Positions 32,639-42,317 of a stretch of 64,000 bases of DNA are shown here, piece after piece. Position numbers and translations under genes: made by a program. A model generated the notes under the pieces. That model saw only the letters and a list, made by a program, of their open reading frames with translations. It ran no database searches and was not told the origin of the DNA. This stretch comes from Streptomyces sp. CB01373 (GTDB lineage: Bacteria; Actinomycetota; Actinomycetes; Streptomycetales; Streptomycetaceae): positions 47,135 to 111,134 of the forward strand of contig NZ_NNBK01000010.1 in assembly GCF_002803075.1 (NCBI RefSeq). Reading direction: 5' to 3'. The first letter of the stretch is position 1; every line of letters begins with the position of its first letter.

Positions 32639-33895
32639 TCAGCCGAAGAAGTTCCGTACGTGCTCCAGGCCGTCGACCAGAACGTCGATCTCGGCCGGCG
32701 TGGAGTACAGATAGAACGACGCCCGCGTGGTCGCAGGAATTCCGTACCGCAGGCACACCGGCCGTGCGCAGTGGTGGCCCACGCGCACCGCGATGCCCTG
32801 CTCGTCGAGGACCTGGCCCACGTCGTGCGGGTGGATGTCACCCAGCGTGAAGGAGATCGCCGCGCCCCGGTCCTCGGCCGTGGTGGGGCCGATGATCCTG
32901 AGGTCGGGGACCTCCGCCAGCCGCCGCACCGCGTACTCCGTGAGCGCGTGCTCGTGGGCGAGGATCTTGTCCATCCCGATCGAGTTCAGGTAGTCGATCG
33001 CCGCGCCCAGACCGACCGCCTGCGCGATCGGCGGGGTGCCCGCCTCGAACTTGTGCGGGGCGGGGGCGTACGTCGACGAGTGCATCGACACGGTCTCGAT
33101 CATCTCGCCGCCGCCGAGGAACGGGGGCAGGTCCTCAAGCAGCTCCTGGCGGCCCCAGAGCACACCGATGCCGGTCGGGCCGCACATCTTGTGGCCGGTG
33201 AACGCCACGAAGTCGGCCTGGAGTGCCTGGACGTCCAGCGGCATGTGCGGCGCGGCCTGGGAGGCGTCGATGCAGACCAGCGCGCCGACCTCCTGGGCGC
33301 GGCGCACTATCGCCTCGACCGGGTTCACGGTGCCGAGGATGTTGGACACCAGCACGAAGGAGACGATCTTCGTCTTCTCGGTGATGACCTCGTCGATGTT
33401 CGACAGGTCGAGGCGGCCGTCATCGGTGAGGCCGAACCACTTCAGCTTCGCGCCCGTGCGCTGCGCCAGCAGCTGCCAGGGAACGATGTTGGAGTGGTGC
33501 TCCATCTCGGTGATGACGATCTCGGTCTCGTGGTCCACCCGGTAGGGCTCGTCGGCCCAGCCGAGCATGTTGGCCACGAGGTTGAGCGACTCGGAGGCGT
33601 TCTTGGTGAAGATCACCTCGTCGCGGCTCGGGGCGTTGATGAACGCGGCGACCTTGTCGCGCGCGCCCTCGTACAGCGCCGTGGCCTCCTCGGCGAGCAC
33701 ATGCACACCGCGGTGGACGTTGGCGTTGTAGCGCTCGTAGTACTCGCTCAGGGCGTCCAGCACCTGGCGCGGTTTCTGCGAGGTCGCCGCGTTGTCCAGG
33801 TACACGAGCTTCTGGCCGTCGTGGACCAGCCGGTCCAGGATGGGGAAGTCCTTGCGGATCGCCTCTGTGTCGAGGAGGCCCGGCAGCTGTGTCAC
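32639..33895 (-). CDS. sufS: SufS cysteine desulfurase
   Basis: A 418-aa pyridoxal-phosphate enzyme that releases sulfur from cysteine for cluster assembly. The PLP lysine is K236 in TGHKMCGPTG and the persulfide cysteine is C376 in RVGHHCARP, with the short loop of the group II (SufS) type. The GTG start (33893-33895) overlaps the sufC stop by 4 bp. Confidence 0.96.
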   Translation of the reverse strand: MTQLPGLLDTEAIRKDFPILDRLVHDGQKLVYLDNAATSQKPRQVLDALSEYYERYNANVHRGVHVLAEEATALYEGARDKVAAFINAPSRDEVIFTKNASESLNLVANMLGWADEPYRVDHETEIVITEMEHHSNIVPWQLLAQRTGAKLKWFGLTDDGRLDLSNIDEVITEKTKIVSFVLVSNILGTVNPVEAIVRRAQEVGALVCIDASQAAPHMPLDVQALQADFVAFTGHKMCGPTGIGVLWGRQELLEDLPPFLGGGEMIETVSMHSSTYAPAPHKFEAGTPPIAQAVGLGAAIDYLNSIGMDKILAHEHALTEYAVRRLAEVPDLRIIGPTTAEDRGAAISFTLGDIHPHDVGQVLDEQGIAVRVGHHCARPVCLRYGIPATTRASFYLYSTPAEIDVLVDGLEHVRNFFG

Positions 33896-34656
33896 GCGGA
33901 TGCGCCACCCTTCACGTATGCCTCGTAGCCCTCGTTCTCCAGCTTGTCCGCGAGCGCGGCGCCGCCGGACTCGACGATCCGGCCGCCGGCGAACACGTGG
34001 ACGTGGTCGGGCTTGATGTAGCGCAGGATGCGCGTGTAGTGGGTGATCAGCAGGGTGCCGACCTGGCCGCTCTCGCGGACCCGGTTCACGCCCTCCGACA
34101 CGATGCGCAGGGCGTCGACGTCGAGGCCGGAGTCGGTCTCGTCGAGGATCGCGATCTTCGGCTTGAGCAGCTCCAGCTGAAGGATCTCGTGCCGCTTCTT
34201 CTCGCCGCCGGAGAAGCCCTCGTTCACGTTGCGCTCGGCGAAGGCCGGGTCCATGGAGAGCCGCTCCATGGCCTCCTTGACCTCCTTCACCCAGGTGCGC
34301 AGCTTCGGCGCCTCGCCGCGGACGGCGGTGGCGGAGGTGCGGAGGAAGTTGGAGACCGAGACGCCGGGGACCTCGACCGGGTACTGCATGGCGAGGAACA
34401 GGCCCGCGCGGGCGCGCTCGTCGACGGACATCTCCAGGACGTCCTCACCGTCGAGGGTGACGGAGCCGCCGGACACGGTGTACTTGGGGTGGCCCGCCAG
34501 GGCGTAGGCGAGGGTCGACTTGCCGGAGCCGTTGGGGCCCATGATGGCGTGCGTCTCGCCCTGCTTCACGGTGAGGTCGACGCCCTTGAGGATCTCCTTC
34601 GTGGCGTTGTCGGCCTCGACGGTGACGTGCAGGTCTCGGATTTCAAGCGTTGCCAT
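33892..34656 (-). CDS. sufC: SufC ATPase
   Basis: A 254-aa ABC-type ATPase of the SufBCD scaffold. Walker A GPNGSGKST is at 40-48, the SufC-type signature is FSGGEKKRHEILQL and Walker B is AILDETDSGLD. It energises cluster assembly on SufBD and is soluble, not a transporter. It begins 7 bp after the Rieske ferredoxin gene. Confidence 0.96.
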   Translation of the reverse strand: MATLEIRDLHVTVEADNATKEILKGVDLTVKQGETHAIMGPNGSGKSTLAYALAGHPKYTVSGGSVTLDGEDVLEMSVDERARAGLFLAMQYPVEVPGVSVSNFLRTSATAVRGEAPKLRTWVKEVKEAMERLSMDPAFAERNVNEGFSGGEKKRHEILQLELLKPKIAILDETDSGLDVDALRIVSEGVNRVRESGQVGTLLITHYTRILRYIKPDHVHVFAGGRIVESGGAALADKLENEGYEAYVKGGASA

Positions 34657-34663
34657 GGGTGCC

Positions 34664-34987
34664 TCAGGACTCCTGGGTGAGGGAGACGAGCACGTCGTCC
34701 CCTTCGATCTTTACGGGGTATACGGGGACAGGGCGCGTCGCGGGGAGCGCGTCGGGCTTGCCGGAACGGAGGTCGAAGCGCGAGCCGTGCAGCCAGCACT
34801 CGATGTGGCAGTCGTCGACCTCGCCCTCGGAGAGCGAGACGTTCGCGTGGGAGCAGATGTCGTTGATGGCGAACACCTCCCCCTCGGTCTTCACGACCGA
34901 GACCGGCGTGCCGTCGAGTTCCACCCGCTTCGGGGTGTCCTCCTCCAGCTCGCTCAGCCCGCAGACGCGTACGAAGGTGTGGGTCAT
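34664..34987 (-). CDS. Rieske-type ferredoxin of the suf operon
   Basis: A 107-aa bacterial NirD/BphF-like Rieske protein. The [2Fe-2S] ligands C45/H47 (CSHANV) and C64/H67 (CWLHG) are complete. Its place between sufD and sufC is characteristic of actinobacteria and suggests electron delivery during cluster assembly, though this role is inferred. The ATG overlaps the sufD stop by 4 bp. Confidence 0.93.
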   Translation of the reverse strand: MTHTFVRVCGLSELEEDTPKRVELDGTPVSVVKTEGEVFAINDICSHANVSLSEGEVDDCHIECWLHGSRFDLRSGKPDALPATRPVPVYPVKIEGDDVLVSLTQES

Positions 34988-36204
34988 CCGACCGCCGCCT
35001 CCAGCTCCTCCTCGATCTTGGCGATGAGGCGCTCCTCGATGTCCTTGACACCGATCTGCTGGACCAGCTCGGCGAAGAAGCCGCGGACCACCAGACGGCG
35101 GGCCTCCTGCTCCGGGATGCCGCGGGCCATCAGGTAGAAGAGCTGCTCGTCGTCGAAGCGTCCGGTCGCGGAGGCGTGCCCGGCGCCGACGATCTCGCCG
35201 GTCTCGATCTCCAGGTTCGGCACGGAGTCGACGCGGGCGCCGTCGGTGAGCACCAGGTTGCGGTTCATCTCGTAGGTGTCCGTGCCCTCGGCCTTGGCCT
35301 CGATCAGCACGTCACCGATCCACACCGCGTGCGCGTCGTCGCCCTGGAGGGCGCCCTTGTAGGCGACGTTCGACTTGCAGTGCGGGGTGTTGTGGGTGAC
35401 CAGGAGGCGGTGCTCCTGGTGCTGGCCGGCGTCGGTGAAGTACAGGCCGTACAGCTCGGCCTCGCCGCCGGTGCCGGCGTAGGTCACGCGCGGGCTCAGG
35501 CGGACGAGGTCACCGGCGAAGGTGACGACGACCGACTTGAAGGAGGCGTCGCGGCCGATCAGCGTGTTGTACTGGGCGACGTGCACGGCCTTGTCGTCCC
35601 AGTCCTGGATGGAGACGACGGTCAGCTTGGCGCCGTCGCCGAGCAGGAAGTCGACGTTGGCGGCGAGTACCGCGTCACCGGTGTGGTCGATGACGACGAC
35701 GGCCTCGGCGAAGGCCCCGAGTTCGATGACCTGGTGGGCGTAGGCGACCCCGCCCTGGCCGTGCACCGCGATGCGGATCGGCTCGGTGAGGACGGCCTCC
35801 TTGGCCACGCTCACGACCGAGGCCTTCTCGAAGGCGGAGTAGGCCTGGGCGGCGACGCGGTCCACCGGGGTGCCGGCCTTGCCGAGCCGGGCGTCGTCGC
35901 GGCCGACGGTCTCGACGGTGACGCCGTCGGGGGCCTGGACGTCCACCTTGACGCCCTCGCCGGTGGCGGTCGCGGTCCCGTCGTGCAGACCGCGCAGCCG
36001 CCCCAGCGGGGTGAAGCGCCATTCCTCCTCGCGACCGTGCGGGACCGGGAAGTCCGCGACGTCGAAGGAGGGCGGCGCGCTCATGCGCGTGGCGACGGTC
36101 GACTCGGCGGCGACCGCGATCTGGCCGGCGGTCGTCGAACCGACGGATGGGGGTCCCCCCGCCCGAGCTGATCCGAGGGTGGGGGAGTTCTGGGCCTCAG
36201 CCAT
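34984..36204 (-). CDS. sufD: SufD scaffold subunit
   Basis: A 406-aa SufB/SufD-family protein with the basic N-terminal region PHGREEEWRFTPL, the beta-helix core, and the conserved C-terminal VGAGHASATGRFDDEQLFYLMARG. It pairs with SufB and SufC to build [4Fe-4S] clusters. The N-terminal residues about 6-22 are encoded by a Streptomyces short GC-rich repeat (36147-36188), so this tail is probably a recent in-frame insertion. Confidence 0.95.
   Translation of the reverse strand: MAEAQNSPTLGSARAGGPPSVGSTTAGQIAVAAESTVATRMSAPPSFDVADFPVPHGREEEWRFTPLGRLRGLHDGTATATGEGVKVDVQAPDGVTVETVGRDDARLGKAGTPVDRVAAQAYSAFEKASVVSVAKEAVLTEPIRIAVHGQGGVAYAHQVIELGAFAEAVVVIDHTGDAVLAANVDFLLGDGAKLTVVSIQDWDDKAVHVAQYNTLIGRDASFKSVVVTFAGDLVRLSPRVTYAGTGGEAELYGLYFTDAGQHQEHRLLVTHNTPHCKSNVAYKGALQGDDAHAVWIGDVLIEAKAEGTDTYEMNRNLVLTDGARVDSVPNLEIETGEIVGAGHASATGRFDDEQLFYLMARGIPEQEARRLVVRGFFAELVQQIGVKDIEERLIAKIEEELEAAVG
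36147..36188. repeat. Streptomyces short GC-rich repeat inserted in frame in sufD
   Basis: A 42-bp block running from atgggggtcccccc to gggtgggggagt, a form that I recall as very common in Streptomyces intergenic DNA. Its two ends form an imperfect hairpin. Here it is read in frame and encodes NSPTLGSARAGGPPSV in the SufD N-terminus. Confidence 0.6.
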
Positions 36205-36250
36205 GGCTGTCGTATTGCTCGCTTTCTTGCGTGTGGGCTACGGCGGACTG

Positions 36251-36275
36251 CGGGCCGGCGATTCACGCCGGCCCG
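36251..36275 (-). other. Intra-operon hairpin between sufB and sufD
   Basis: 10-bp stem CGGGCCGGCG / CGCCGGCCCG with the loop attca, in the 80-bp gap after sufB. It has no T tract. It may stabilise the 3' end of sufRB mRNA or attenuate distal expression. Confidence 0.5.
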
Positions 36276-36284
36276 GGTCGGTGC

Positions 36285-37706
36285 TTAACCGACCGCGCCC
36301 TCCATCTGCAGCTCGATCAGCCGGTTGAGCTCCAGCGCGTACTCCATGGGCAGCTCCTTGGCGATCGGCTCGACGAAGCCGCGCACGATCATCGCCATCG
36401 CCTCGAACTCGCTCAGACCACGGCTCATCAGGTAGAAGAGCTGGTCCTCGGAGACCTTGGAGACGGTCGCCTCGTGGCCCATGGACACGTCGTCCTCGCG
36501 GACGTCCACGTAGGGGTACGTGTCGGAGCGGGAGATGGTGTCCACGAGCAGCGCGTCGCAGAGCACGTTGGACTTGGAGCCCGCGGCGCCCTCGCCGATC
36601 TCGACCAGGCCGCGGTACGAGGTACGGCCGCCGCCGCGCGCCACCGACTTGGAGACGATGTTGGACGAGGTGTTCGGCGCCATGTGGACCATCTTGGAAC
36701 CGGCGTCCTGGTGCTGGCCCTCGCCCGCGAAGGCGATCGACAGGGTCTCGCCCTTGGCGTGCTCGCCCATCAGGTAGACGGCCGGGTACTTCATCGTCAC
36801 CTTGGAGCCGATGTTGCCGTCGATCCACTCCATGGTCGCGCCCTCGTAGGCCACGGCGCGCTTGGTGACCAGGTTGTAGACGTTGTTCGACCAGTTCTGG
36901 ATGGTCGTGTAGCGGCAGCGGGCGTTCTTCTTGACGATGATCTCGACGACCGCGCTGTGCAGGGAGTCGCTCTGGTAGATCGGCGCGGTGCAGCCCTCGA
37001 CGTAGTGCACGTAGGCGCCCTCGTCGACGATGATCAGGGTCCGCTCGAACTGGCCCATGTTCTCCGTGTTGATACGGAAGTAGGCCTGGAGCGGGATCTC
37101 CACCTGGACGCCCGGCGGGACGTAGATGAAGGAGCCGCCGGACCACACGGCGCTGTTCAGCGAGGCGAACTTGTTGTCGCCGACGGGGATGACGGTGCCG
37201 AAGTACTCCTTGAAGAGCTCCGGGTGCTCCTTCAGGGCGGTGTCCGTGTCGAGGAAGATGACGCCCTGCTCCTCCAGGTCCTCACGGATCTGGTGGTAGA
37301 CGACCTCCGACTCGTACTGCGCGGCGACACCGGCGACGAGGCGCTGCTTCTCCGCCTCGGGGATGCCGAGCTTGTCGTACGTGTTCTTGATGTCCTCGGG
37401 CAGGTCCTCCCAGGACTGCGCCTGCTTCTCCGTGGAGCGCACGAAGTACTTGATGTTGTCGAAGTCGATCCCCGACAGGTCCGAGCCCCAGTTCGGCATG
37501 GGCTTCTTCTCGAAGAGCCGCAGGCCCTTCAAGCGCAGCTTGGTCATCCACTCCGGCTCGGACTTCTTCGCCGAGATGTCGCGGACGACCTCCTCGTTCA
37601 GACCGCGCCTGGCAGAGGCGCCGGCCGTGTCGGAGTCGGCCCAGCCGTATTCGTACGTGCCCAGGCCCTCGAGTTCGGGGTGGGCAGTCTCCGTGGGGAG
37701 AGTCAT
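36285..37706 (-). CDS. sufB: SufB scaffold subunit
   Basis: A 473-aa central scaffold of the SUF machinery. Conserved sequences include IPVGDNKFASLNSAVWSGGS, RCRYTTIQNWSNNVYNLVTK (containing the conserved cysteine) and the C-terminal VSEDQLFYLMSRGLSEFEA. Length is typical of SufB. No intein is present, unlike mycobacterial SufB. ATG 37704-37706 overlaps the sufR stop by 4 bp. Confidence 0.97.
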   Translation of the reverse strand: MTLPTETAHPELEGLGTYEYGWADSDTAGASARRGLNEEVVRDISAKKSEPEWMTKLRLKGLRLFEKKPMPNWGSDLSGIDFDNIKYFVRSTEKQAQSWEDLPEDIKNTYDKLGIPEAEKQRLVAGVAAQYESEVVYHQIREDLEEQGVIFLDTDTALKEHPELFKEYFGTVIPVGDNKFASLNSAVWSGGSFIYVPPGVQVEIPLQAYFRINTENMGQFERTLIIVDEGAYVHYVEGCTAPIYQSDSLHSAVVEIIVKKNARCRYTTIQNWSNNVYNLVTKRAVAYEGATMEWIDGNIGSKVTMKYPAVYLMGEHAKGETLSIAFAGEGQHQDAGSKMVHMAPNTSSNIVSKSVARGGGRTSYRGLVEIGEGAAGSKSNVLCDALLVDTISRSDTYPYVDVREDDVSMGHEATVSKVSEDQLFYLMSRGLSEFEAMAMIVRGFVEPIAKELPMEYALELNRLIELQMEGAVG

Positions 37707-38464
37707 GCGGGGTTCCTCCCGGCCGTGCTTGCGGATGCGTTCTGGCTTTGGTGATCGGTCTGGGAAATCTTGGGGATGAACGTCGTACAGACGCCGTCGC
37801 CGTGCGCGATGGTCGCCAGTCGCTGGACGTGAGTACCCAGCAGCTCGGCGAAGATCTCCGTCTCCGCCTCGCACAGCTGCGGGAACTGCTCCGCGACATG
37901 CGCGACCGGGCAGTGGTGCTGGCAGAGCTGCTCACCCCGCTGCGGGAGGGGCGCGCTGCGCGCCGTAGCAGCGTACCCGTCCACACTCAAGGCCTTGGCC
38001 AGCGCTTCGGTGCGCTGGTCGGGCGTGACGGCCTCGACCGCCTTGCGGTACGCGCCCGCCTGCGCGGCGATCCGGGCCCGGGCGAAGGCGGCGACCGCCT
38101 CCGGTCCGCCCTCCCGCTCGGCGATCCAGCGGAGCGCGTCCGCGGCGAGCTTGTCGTACGACTGGTCGAAGGCGTCCCGGCCGCAGTCGGTGAGCGCGAA
38201 GACCTTGGCGGGCCGGCCGCGCGTCCGCGCTCCGTACACCCGCTGCTCCCGCGCCGCGACCACGTCGTCGGCGGCCAGGGCGTCCAGGTGGCGCCGTACG
38301 GCGGCCTGGGTGAGTCCCAGCCGGCCGGCCAGCTCGGCGACGGTCGACGGGCCGTGGTCCAGGATGGACCGCGCGACCCGGTTGCGCGTGGAACGCTCCC
38401 CGGTTGCGAACTCCTCCTGCGGGGCCCCCGTGGGGGTCTCCCGAGCCTCGCCGACGTTTTTCAC
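37703..38464 (-). CDS. sufR: SufR iron-sulfur-sensing repressor of the suf operon
   Basis: A 253-aa ArsR/DeoR-like winged-helix protein with DNA-binding region SILDHGPSTVAELAGRLGLT (33-52) and a C-terminal cluster-binding motif: C181, C185 and C198 in CQHHCPVAHVAEQFPQLC. It represses suf when it carries a cluster. The GTG at 38462-38464 is preferred over the longer GTG at 38536 because it lies directly after a good promoter and inside the SufR box, implying a leaderless mRNA. Confidence 0.92.
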   Translation of the reverse strand: MKNVGEARETPTGAPQEEFATGERSTRNRVARSILDHGPSTVAELAGRLGLTQAAVRRHLDALAADDVVAAREQRVYGARTRGRPAKVFALTDCGRDAFDQSYDKLAADALRWIAEREGGPEAVAAFARARIAAQAGAYRKAVEAVTPDQRTEALAKALSVDGYAATARSAPLPQRGEQLCQHHCPVAHVAEQFPQLCEAETEIFAELLGTHVQRLATIAHGDGVCTTFIPKISQTDHQSQNASASTAGRNPA

Positions 38465-38500
38465 AACGCCATTGTTGCGTAATTCCTCACGGACTGACAA
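38464..38500 (-). promoter_or_regulatory. suf promoter with SufR box CAAC-N6-GTTG
   Basis: On the reverse strand TTGTCA (plus 38495-38500) and AACAAT (plus 38471-38476) are separated by 18 bp. The palindrome CAAC-N6-GTTG at 38464-38477 matches the SufR operator described for Streptomyces avermitilis (from memory) and covers the -10 and the first base of the GTG start codon. This fits tight autorepression. Confidence 0.82.
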
Positions 38501-38536
38501 GCGGCCTTGATCCGGATGGGCGGTGCCCTGCGTCAC

Positions 38537-38550
38537 TTAGGCAAACCTAA
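38537..38550. promoter_or_regulatory. IdeR/DmdR-like iron box
   Basis: TTAGGCAAACCTAA matches 13 of 14 positions of the right-hand part of the actinobacterial iron-box consensus (TTAGGCTAACCTAA). It is symmetric (TTAGG/CCTAA) and lies 37 bp upstream of the suf -35 box and 76 bp before the divergent acetyltransferase gene. The left five bases of the 19-bp consensus are not conserved. Confidence 0.6.
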
Positions 38551-38625
38551 TCCGACCTGCGGAAACGATCTCCGGTCGATCAAACGGGTGGCACCCTCCG
38601 GGGCGATGCGCCAGACTCCCCGACC

Positions 38626-39438
38626 ATGCCCACACCGCCTCCGACCGGCCCGCTCGTCACCCGGGACACGATCGCCGGGGGACTGCGCGACCTCGGCGTG
38701 CGCCCCGGCGAGACCCTCCTCGCGCACTCCTCCCTCAGCTCGCTCGGCTGGGTCTGCGGCGGTCCGGTCGCGGTCGTCCAGGGGCTGCTCGACGCGCTCG
38801 GTCCCGAGGGCACGCTCGTGGTCCCCACCCAGTCCGGCGACCTCTCCGACCCGGCGCACTGGAGCAGACCGCCGGTACCCGAGGAGTGGTGGGACACCAT
38901 CCGGGCCACGATGCCCGCCTACGACCCGCGGATCACCCCCACCCTCGGGGTCGGAGTGATCCCGGAGACCGTGCGCACCTGGCCGGGCGCCCTGCGCAGC
39001 GCGCACCCGCACACCTCGTTCGCGGCGATCGGGCCCCGCGCCACCGAGATCGTCGACGGGCACGCCACCGACTGCCGGCTGGGCGAGCGCAGCCCGCTCG
39101 CCCGGCTGGAGGCGCTCGGCGCCCGGGTGCTGATGCTGGGCGCCGGATACGACTCCTGCACCTGCTTCCACCTGGCCGAGTACCGGATCCCCGCGCCGCT
39201 CGTCCAGGTGGGCCGACCGGGGCCGCACGGCTGGGAGGTCGTCACCGACGTGTCCATCACCTCCGAGCGGTTCGACGAGCTCGGGCACGACTTCGAGCGC
39301 GACCGGCCGGTGGTCCGCGGCTCGGTGGGCGCCGCACGGTCGCGGCTGTTCCCGCTGGCGGACGCGGTGGCGTACGCGCAGCGGTGGCTCGCGGTGCACC
39401 GGCCCCGGGAGGATGACTTCCCTCACCCGGCCGCCTGA
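38626..39438 (+). CDS. Aminoglycoside N(3)-acetyltransferase-family protein
   Basis: A 270-aa Antibiotic_NAT family enzyme that acetylates aminoglycosides from acetyl-CoA. Family motifs are LLAHSSLSSLGWVCGG, LVVPTQSGDLSDP, SAHPHTSFAAIGPRA and the catalytic region LMLGAGYDSCTCFHLAEY. Length fits AAC(3). Chromosomal homologues are frequent and often silent in Streptomyces, so actual resistance is not assured. No ribosome-binding site is evident before ATG 38626. Confidence 0.88.
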   Translation: MPTPPPTGPLVTRDTIAGGLRDLGVRPGETLLAHSSLSSLGWVCGGPVAVVQGLLDALGPEGTLVVPTQSGDLSDPAHWSRPPVPEEWWDTIRATMPAYDPRITPTLGVGVIPETVRTWPGALRSAHPHTSFAAIGPRATEIVDGHATDCRLGERSPLARLEALGARVLMLGAGYDSCTCFHLAEYRIPAPLVQVGRPGPHGWEVVTDVSITSERFDELGHDFERDRPVVRGSVGAARSRLFPLADAVAYAQRWLAVHRPREDDFPHPAA

Positions 39439-39469
39439 GCCGTCCGGCGCGTCCCTAGACTTTGGCCTC

Positions 39470-40389
<920 letters not shown>

Positions 40390-40393
<4 letters not shown>

Positions 40394-40485
40394 TTCCGGT
40401 CCACCTGAAGCACGGCCGGGGGTCCGGGGGTTGCCCCCCGGGAAAACACAGCCTGGAGCTGACCGGCAAGGAGCTGCGCTCATGA
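40390..40485 (+). CDS. 31-aa junction ORF created by the duplication
   Basis: ATG 40390 was probably the ancestral permease start (ATGA overlap). It now opens a 31-codon frame, MIPVHLKHGRG followed by a Gly/Pro stretch and ending LELTGKELRS, identical to the end of the ATPase. Its TGA overlaps the current permease start. It may act only as a coupling peptide. Confidence 0.4.
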
Positions 40486-41261
40486 CCACCGCCACCGCCA
40501 CCGGTACGTACGCCCCGAAGCCGGGCGCGGCCCCGCTGACCCGCATGATCGCGGCGCAGGCGGCGCTGGAGACGCGGATGCTGCTGCGCAACGGGGAGCA
40601 GCTGCTGCTGACCGTCGTCATCCCGACGCTGCTGCTGGTGCTGTTCAGCTCCGTGGACATCGTCGACACCGGCTCCGGCAGGGCCGTGGACTTCCTCACC
40701 CCCGGGGTCCTCGCGCTGGCCGTGATGTCGACCGCGTTCACCGGGCAGGCCATCGCGACCGGCTTCGAGCGGCGCTACGGCGTGCTGAAGCGGCTGGCCG
40801 CCTCGCCGCTGCCGCGCTGGGGGCTGATGACCGCCAAGACGGTGTCGGTGCTGGTCACCGAGGTGCTTCAGGTCGTGCTGCTCACCGTGATCGCCTTCGC
40901 GCTCGGCTGGTCGCCGCACGGCAACCCGTTCGCCGTGCTGCTGCTGATGGTCCTCGGCACGGCCGCCTTCTCCGGGCTTGGCCTGCTGATGGCGGGGACC
41001 CTGAAGGCGGAGGCCACCCTGGCCGCCGCCAACCTGGTCTTCCTGCTGCTGCTGGTCGGCGGTGGGGTGGTCGTGCCGCTGGACAAGTTCCCGCCCGTCG
41101 CCCAGGACGTGCTCGGCCTGCTGCCCATCTCGGCGCTCTCCGGCGGGCTGCGGGACGTGCTCCAGCACGGCGCCGGGATGCCCTGGGGCGACCTCGCGAT
41201 CCTCGTCGTCTGGGCGGTGGCGGGTCTCGCGGCCGCCGGGAAGTTCTTCCGTTGGGAGTAG
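40482..41261 (+). CDS. ABC-2 type exporter permease
   Basis: A 259-aa membrane protein with about six hydrophobic segments (LLLTVVIPTLLLVLFSSVDI, VLALAVMSTAFTGQAIATGF, VLLLMVLGTAAFSGLGLLMAG, LAAANLVFLLLLVGGGVVV). The internal ERRYGVLKRLAASPLPR is typical of the DrrB/NodJ-like ABC-2 family. It pairs with the ATPase before it. Being adjacent to ctaA, it may have a role related to haem or the respiratory chain, but drug export is equally possible. Confidence 0.9.
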   Translation: MTTATATGTYAPKPGAAPLTRMIAAQAALETRMLLRNGEQLLLTVVIPTLLLVLFSSVDIVDTGSGRAVDFLTPGVLALAVMSTAFTGQAIATGFERRYGVLKRLAASPLPRWGLMTAKTVSVLVTEVLQVVLLTVIAFALGWSPHGNPFAVLLLMVLGTAAFSGLGLLMAGTLKAEATLAAANLVFLLLLVGGGVVVPLDKFPPVAQDVLGLLPISALSGGLRDVLQHGAGMPWGDLAILVVWAVAGLAAAGKFFRWE

Positions 41262-41306
41262 GGCGCCATGGACCCTCGTGAAACGATGCACAAGCGGGCG
41301 CCTACG

Positions 41307-42314
41307 ATGGAACGCGTGCCGAACCTGACCCGCGCCGACGCCGTGAGCGCCGCGCGCAACCCGCTCGCCCTCATCGCCGAACGCTGGACCCCGCATCCGA
41401 GGACCGTCCAGCGGGCGGCCCTGTCCGCGCTGGTGATGGCGGTGGTCATCGTCGTCACCGGCGGCGCCGTCCGCCTGACCGGCTCGGGCCTCGGCTGCCC
41501 GACCTGGCCCACCTGCACGGACGATTCGCTGACCACCACCCGCGAGATGGGTGTGCACGGTGTGATCGAGTTCGGCAACCGGATGCTGACGTACGTGCTG
41601 TGTGCCGCCGTGGGCTGGGCGATCGTCGCCGCGCGCGCCCAGAAGCCGTGGCGGCGCAGCCTCACCCGGCTGGGCTGGGCGCAGTTCTGGGTGGTCATGG
41701 GCAACGCGGTGCTCGGCGGCATCGTCGTCCTGGTGGGCCTGAACCCGTACACCGTCGCGGCGCACTTCCTGCTCTCCTCGGCGCTGATCGCGGTCGCCAC
41801 GGTGATGTGGCAGCGCACCCGCGAGGGCGACGCCGAGCCGCGTCCGCTGGTCGGCAAGCCGATCCGGCAGCTGGTCGGGTTCCTGGTCCTCGCGAGCGTA
41901 CTGCTGATCGCGGTGGGCACGGTGGTCACCGGTGCCGGGCCGCACGCGGGCGACTCCCAGGAGGTCTCCCGCATTCCGATCGACTGGCAGACCGTCGCCA
42001 AGCTGCACGCCGTGCTGGCGTGGATCGTGATCACGCTGACGTTCGCCCTGTGGTTCATCCTCAAGGCCGTCGACGCGCCGCGGGGCCCGCTGGCGCGGAC
42101 CCGTGAGTTGTTCCTGATCCTGCTGGGCCAGGGCGTCATCGGCTATGTCCAGTCCTTCACGCATCTGCCCGAGGCCCTCGTCGGCCTGCACATGCTGGGC
42201 TCGTGCGTCATGTGGATCTGGGTGCTGCGCGTGCTGCTGTCGCTGCGTGAGCGGCCGGAGACCGTGGCCGATCTGCCGGGTCCCGCCACCGAGGCGACGC
42301 TGGCGAAGGCCTGA
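41307..42314 (+). CDS. ctaA: Heme A synthase, COX15/CtaA family
   Basis: A 335-aa multi-span membrane enzyme that converts haem O to haem A for cytochrome aa3 oxidase. Family features are GGAVRLTGSGLGCPTWPTC, the haem histidines in GVHGVIEFGNRM, VAAHFLLSSALI, AKLHAVLAWI and LVGLHMLGS. Start choice is uncertain: ATG 41268 follows GGGAG of the upstream gene, while TACGAT at 41303-41308 looks like a -10 that would give a leaderless message from GTG 41316. ctaB lies nearby in convergent orientation. Confidence 0.92.
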   Translation: MERVPNLTRADAVSAARNPLALIAERWTPHPRTVQRAALSALVMAVVIVVTGGAVRLTGSGLGCPTWPTCTDDSLTTTREMGVHGVIEFGNRMLTYVLCAAVGWAIVAARAQKPWRRSLTRLGWAQFWVVMGNAVLGGIVVLVGLNPYTVAAHFLLSSALIAVATVMWQRTREGDAEPRPLVGKPIRQLVGFLVLASVLLIAVGTVVTGAGPHAGDSQEVSRIPIDWQTVAKLHAVLAWIVITLTFALWFILKAVDAPRGPLARTRELFLILLGQGVIGYVQSFTHLPEALVGLHMLGSCVMWIWVLRVLLSLRERPETVADLPGPATEATLAKA

Positions 42315-42317
42315 GAC

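Noticed and set aside
38626..39438. Proof of aminoglycoside resistance or an antibiotic cluster
   Set aside because: An isolated AAC(3)-like gene without biosynthetic genes; chromosomal homologues are common and often silent.
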